Of a stretch of 54,050 bases of DNA, positions 51,676 to 54,050 are shown one piece after another. Origin of the DNA: JALEFZ01 sp039817415 (lineage in GTDB: Bacteria > Bacteroidota > Bacteroidia > J057); contig JBCBVV010000043.1 of assembly GCA_039817415.1 (NCBI GenBank), positions 1 through 54,050 of the forward strand. The letters are read 5' to 3'. A program made the position numbers and the translations under genes. The notes below the pieces were generated by a model that was not told the origin of the DNA, ran no database searches, and saw nothing but the letters and a program-made list of their open reading frames with translations. Each line of letters starts with the position of its first letter. The stretch's first letter is position 1.

Positions 51676-54050
51676 TTATTGCTTGATGAATTTTCTTCTG
51701 ATACTTTCATCACCATGTCGCACACGGAGAATAAAGACACCTTTTTCAAAGGAAGAAATATCAATGTTCGTTCTGTAATCCTGCTGTGAGGCAGCTTGTT
51801 CTTTACTGGAATACTTCAGTTGACCACTCATACCAAAGATTTCAATTAAGACATTGTCATCCTGTAGCTTAGCGCCTGGGATTTCAACTTTGATTTCATT
51901 CTGGGCAGGAACAGGATAAACCAGTGTTTGGGTCAAAGCCTGTAGGTTCATTCCACAAGGGACACCTGTGCTATCTCTCAAGACGACAATAAAGTTGTCA
52001 GATAGATCGAAGCAACCATCACTCAGTGCTACATTTGTAGCAGTATCACCAAGCATGGCAGTCAAATTACCGGTGTAGGAAAGTCCCCATACATAGCAAA
52101 TTCCAGGACCAGCACCAGCAAAATCAACCATGTCAGCAGGAGGAACGCCTAGAATCACACCATTGTCATCCGTTACCACGTAAGTAAAGTTACTTCCTGT
52201 AGTACCCGTACTATCGAAGGCATAGGCGGTAGTCCCACCAGCATAACAAACTAGTAGGGTATCAGATCCAGCTTCGGCTTGTACCATGCCACCATTTACA
52301 TCCTCACGAACCACTGTAATGAAGTTGTCAGATAAATCGAAACAACCATCTGATAGGGCAATCTGTAAGGCATTATCACCAGCCATCGCCGTGATGTTTC
52401 CTGTGTAAGCCAATCCCCATACATAGCAAATACCAGGACCTGCTCCGGCAAAATCAACCATATCTCCAGGAGGAAGACCAAGGATCGTACCGGCTGTATC
52501 AGTTACCACGTAAGCATAATTGCCTCCATAGTGTCCAAGGCTATCAAACTTAAAGGCTGTGGTGCTATTGGCGTCGTTGTAGCAAACCAACAGATCATCA
52601 GGCCCATTAATCTCTGACTTAACAATTCCTGCATCTACAGAATCTCTGATTACACGAATGAAGTTGTCAGATAGATCGAAACAGCCATCAGCCAAAGCCG
52701 TTTGAAGAGCATTGTCTCCTGCCATCGCCGTGATATTTCCAGTATAAGCCAATCCCCATACATAACAGATACCAGGACCTGCTCCGGCGAAGTCGACCAT
52801 ATCCCCAGGAGGAAGGCCAAGGATAGTTCCACTTGTATCAGTTACCACATAGGCAAAGTTTCCACTCGTGTGTCCAAGGCTGTCAAACTTAAAGGCCGTT
52901 GGGGCAGAAGGATCATTGTAACAAACGTACAGGTCATCAGGACCATTGGTCTCACTCTTCACGATTCCAGCTTCAATTTCTTCACGAACCACTACAACAA
53001 AGTTGTCAGATAGGTCGAAACAGCCGTCACTCAAAGCCACAGAAGCAGCATTCTGACCGACCATAGCTGTTAAGTTTCCACTGTAGGAAAGGCCCCATAC
53101 GTAGCAGATACCAGGTCCTGCTCCCGTAAAGTTCACCATATCAGCTGGGGGTACGCCTAAGATATTAGCCTGATCGTCTGTTACGACATAGGTAAAGTTA
53201 GGTCCTGAAGTTCCTGTAGAATCGAACTTGAAGGTGGTTACTCCATTTGGATCAGAGTAACAGATATTTAATGTATCAGCTCCCAATTCAGACTGAACCA
53301 TGCCGCCGTTTACATCTTCGCGAACAACCACGATGAAGTTGTCAGATAGGTCAAAGCAACCATCACTCAAAGCCACAGAAGCAGCATTCTGACCGACCAT
53401 GGCTGTAAGGTTACCAGTATAAGAAAGTCCCCAAACATAGCAGATACCAGGTCCAGCTCCAGCGAAGTTCACCATATCGGCTGGGGGTACTCCTAGGATA
53501 TTAGCCTGATCATCAGTAACGACATAGGTAAAGTTCCCACCAGAAGCTCCAGTAGAGTCAAATTTGAAGACTGTAGGAGCAGTTGGGTCATTGTAGCATA
53601 CACTTAAGGTATCAGGACCAAGCTCAGATTGAACCATGCCGCCATTTACCTCTTCACGAACAACCACAATGAAATTGTCAGATAGGTCGAAACAACCATC
53701 ACTCAATGCCACAGAAGCAGCGTTCTGACCGACCATCGCTGTCAAGTTTCCGCTGTAGGAAAGTCCCCATACATAGCAAATACCAGGACCTGCTCCGGCG
53801 AAGTTCACCATGTCAGCTGGCGGTACGCCTAGGATATTAGCCTGATCGTCTGTTACGACATAAGTAAAGTTAGGTCCAGCTGTTCCAGTAGAATCAAAGC
53901 TAAAAACTGTGGAAGCAGTAGGATCATTGTAGCAGACCGTCAAGGTATCAGCTCCCAATTCAGACTGAACCATGCCGCCGTTTACATCTTCGCGAACAAC
54001 CACAATGAAGTTGTCAGATAGGTCGAAACAACCATCACTCAAAGCTACAG
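51676..54050 (-). CDS. Repetitive T9SS surface protein (N-terminus beyond window edge)
   Basis: An incomplete gene: the frame stays open to the right edge at 54050, so the true start is not in the window (the TTG at 54042 is part of a repeat). At least 790 residues are visible. Six complete tandem units of 110-113 residues lie at 52024-54039, followed by an 18-residue remnant of a seventh and then a type A T9SS sorting domain (about the last 80 residues: VYPVPAQNEIKV ... EKGVFILRV ... RKFIKQ). Each unit holds three cysteines in DGCFDLSDN, VCYND and GICYVWGL. It is probably an adhesive or structural surface protein; the repeat function is unknown. Confidence 0.9.
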   Translation of the reverse strand, partial: VALSDGCFDLSDNFIVVVREDVNGGMVQSELGADTLTVCYNDPTASTVFSFDSTGTAGPNFTYVVTDDQANILGVPPADMVNFAGAGPGICYVWGLSYSGNLTAMVGQNAASVALSDGCFDLSDNFIVVVREEVNGGMVQSELGPDTLSVCYNDPTAPTVFKFDSTGASGGNFTYVVTDDQANILGVPPADMVNFAGAGPGICYVWGLSYTGNLTAMVGQNAASVALSDGCFDLSDNFIVVVREDVNGGMVQSELGADTLNICYSDPNGVTTFKFDSTGTSGPNFTYVVTDDQANILGVPPADMVNFTGAGPGICYVWGLSYSGNLTAMVGQNAASVALSDGCFDLSDNFVVVVREEIEAGIVKSETNGPDDLYVCYNDPSAPTAFKFDSLGHTSGNFAYVVTDTSGTILGLPPGDMVDFAGAGPGICYVWGLAYTGNITAMAGDNALQTALADGCFDLSDNFIRVIRDSVDAGIVKSEINGPDDLLVCYNDANSTTAFKFDSLGHYGGNYAYVVTDTAGTILGLPPGDMVDFAGAGPGICYVWGLAYTGNITAMAGDNALQIALSDGCFDLSDNFITVVREDVNGGMVQAEAGSDTLLVCYAGGTTAYAFDSTGTTGSNFTYVVTDDNGVILGVPPADMVDFAGAGPGICYVWGLSYTGNLTAMLGDTATNVALSDGCFDLSDNFIVVLRDSTGVPCGMNLQALTQTLVYPVPAQNEIKVEIPGAKLQDDNVLIEIFGMSGQLKYSSKEQAASQQDYRTNIDISSFEKGVFILRVRHGDESIRRKFIKQ
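52024..54039 (-). repeat. Six tandem coding repeats of 330-339 bp
   Basis: Unit boundaries taken at the Ser/Ala before DGCFDL are 54039-53704, 53703-53368, 53367-53032 (336 bp each), 53031-52693 and 52692-52354 (339 bp each), and 52353-52024 (330 bp). Further copies may lie outside the window. Two sequence classes exist: class A with VNGGMVQSELG (units 1-3 and 6) and class B with AGIVKSEINGPDDL (units 4-5). Confidence 0.92.

Noticed and set aside
52024..54039. Regular repeats that could suggest a CRISPR-like array
   Set aside because: The period is 330-339 bp, the whole unit is coding in one frame and ends in a T9SS domain; there are no short repeats with unique spacers and no cas genes.
54040..54042. 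TTG as the start of the repetitive gene
   Set aside because: The codon is the Leu before SDGCFDL, found in every repeat, and the frame stays open to the window edge, so the gene is simply cut off.
1..54050. Mobile element, prophage or defence island
   Set aside because: No transposase, integrase, phage structural gene, restriction enzyme or attachment-site duplication was seen; the tRNA gene has no repeat copy of its 3' end in the window that I can find by reading.

Overview
The window is a stretch of chromosome from a free-living member of the Bacteroidota, probably close to the Saprospiria/Cytophagia. Four things point there. There are two TonB-dependent receptors with CarboxypepD_reg-like N-terminal domains, one paired with a DUF4249 lipoprotein. 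Three secreted proteins carry C-terminal type IX secretion (T9SS) sorting domains. Several genes are preceded by the Bacteroidota promoter element TAnnTTTG, and Shine-Dalgarno sequences are mostly weak. The 112-residue tandem repeat with GICYVWGL and CFDLSDNFI motifs is also a style I associate with that group. I see no transposase, integrase, phage gene, CRISPR array or restriction system, so this looks like ordinary chromosome and not a mobile or defence island.

Layout. 1-3.3 kb (+): a small Cys/His-rich secreted protein, a TonB-dependent receptor and an acidic lipoprotein, probably a metal-uptake operon. 3.4-7.1 kb: two convergent GH13 alpha-amylases, one cytoplasmic and one secreted by T9SS. 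tRNA-Phe follows. 7.5-14.7 kb (-): a DUF4407 coiled-coil membrane protein with a RanBP2-zinc-finger/Ig-like partner, a NYN-LOTUS putative RNase, a cysteine desulfurase and phosphoglucosamine mutase GlmM. 14.8-22.9 kb: an ACC-deaminase-like PLP enzyme, an NAD(P)-binding protein, an unknown protein, a glycosylasparaginase, a glycogen debranching enzyme and an ABC exporter. 23.3-24.2 kb: a thioredoxin-fold/SPOR fusion without catalytic cysteines. 24.6-29.1 kb (+): a tightly coupled seven-gene operon of DinB-like protein, ATP-grasp ligase, LysE exporter, two tiny membrane proteins, a haem/Rieske membrane protein and a Cys/His-motif membrane protein. 29.2-34.4 kb: an IscA-type protein, methylmalonyl-CoA mutase small subunit, RsgA and an M61 peptidase. 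34.7-40.4 kb: a DUF3575-like protein, T9SS endonuclease I, Maf, TadA, an EamA transporter and an unknown secreted protein. 40.5-42.7 kb (+): a PNPOx-like flavoprotein, then a FeeM/LuxI-like N-acyltransferase overlapping an ICMT-type methyltransferase. 42.8-47.8 kb: DnaG primase without its zinc ligands, two orphan membrane/lipoproteins and a VWA protein. 47.8-54.05 kb (-): DUF4249 plus TonB receptor, and a repetitive T9SS protein that runs off the right edge.

The genes fall into several themes: alpha-glucan breakdown (two amylases and a debranching enzyme), nutrient uptake through TonB receptors, secretion through T9SS, and housekeeping (glmM, rsgA, tadA, maf, dnaG, tRNA-Phe). The best candidates for undescribed biology are three. 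One is the acyltransferase/methyltransferase pair at 41.4-42.7 kb. Another is the haem-Rieske membrane operon at 26.8-29.1 kb, with the ligase/exporter genes fused to its front. The third is the zinc-less primase, which may be a lineage-wide trait. All functional statements come from reading the sequence and recalling families; no database search was run.
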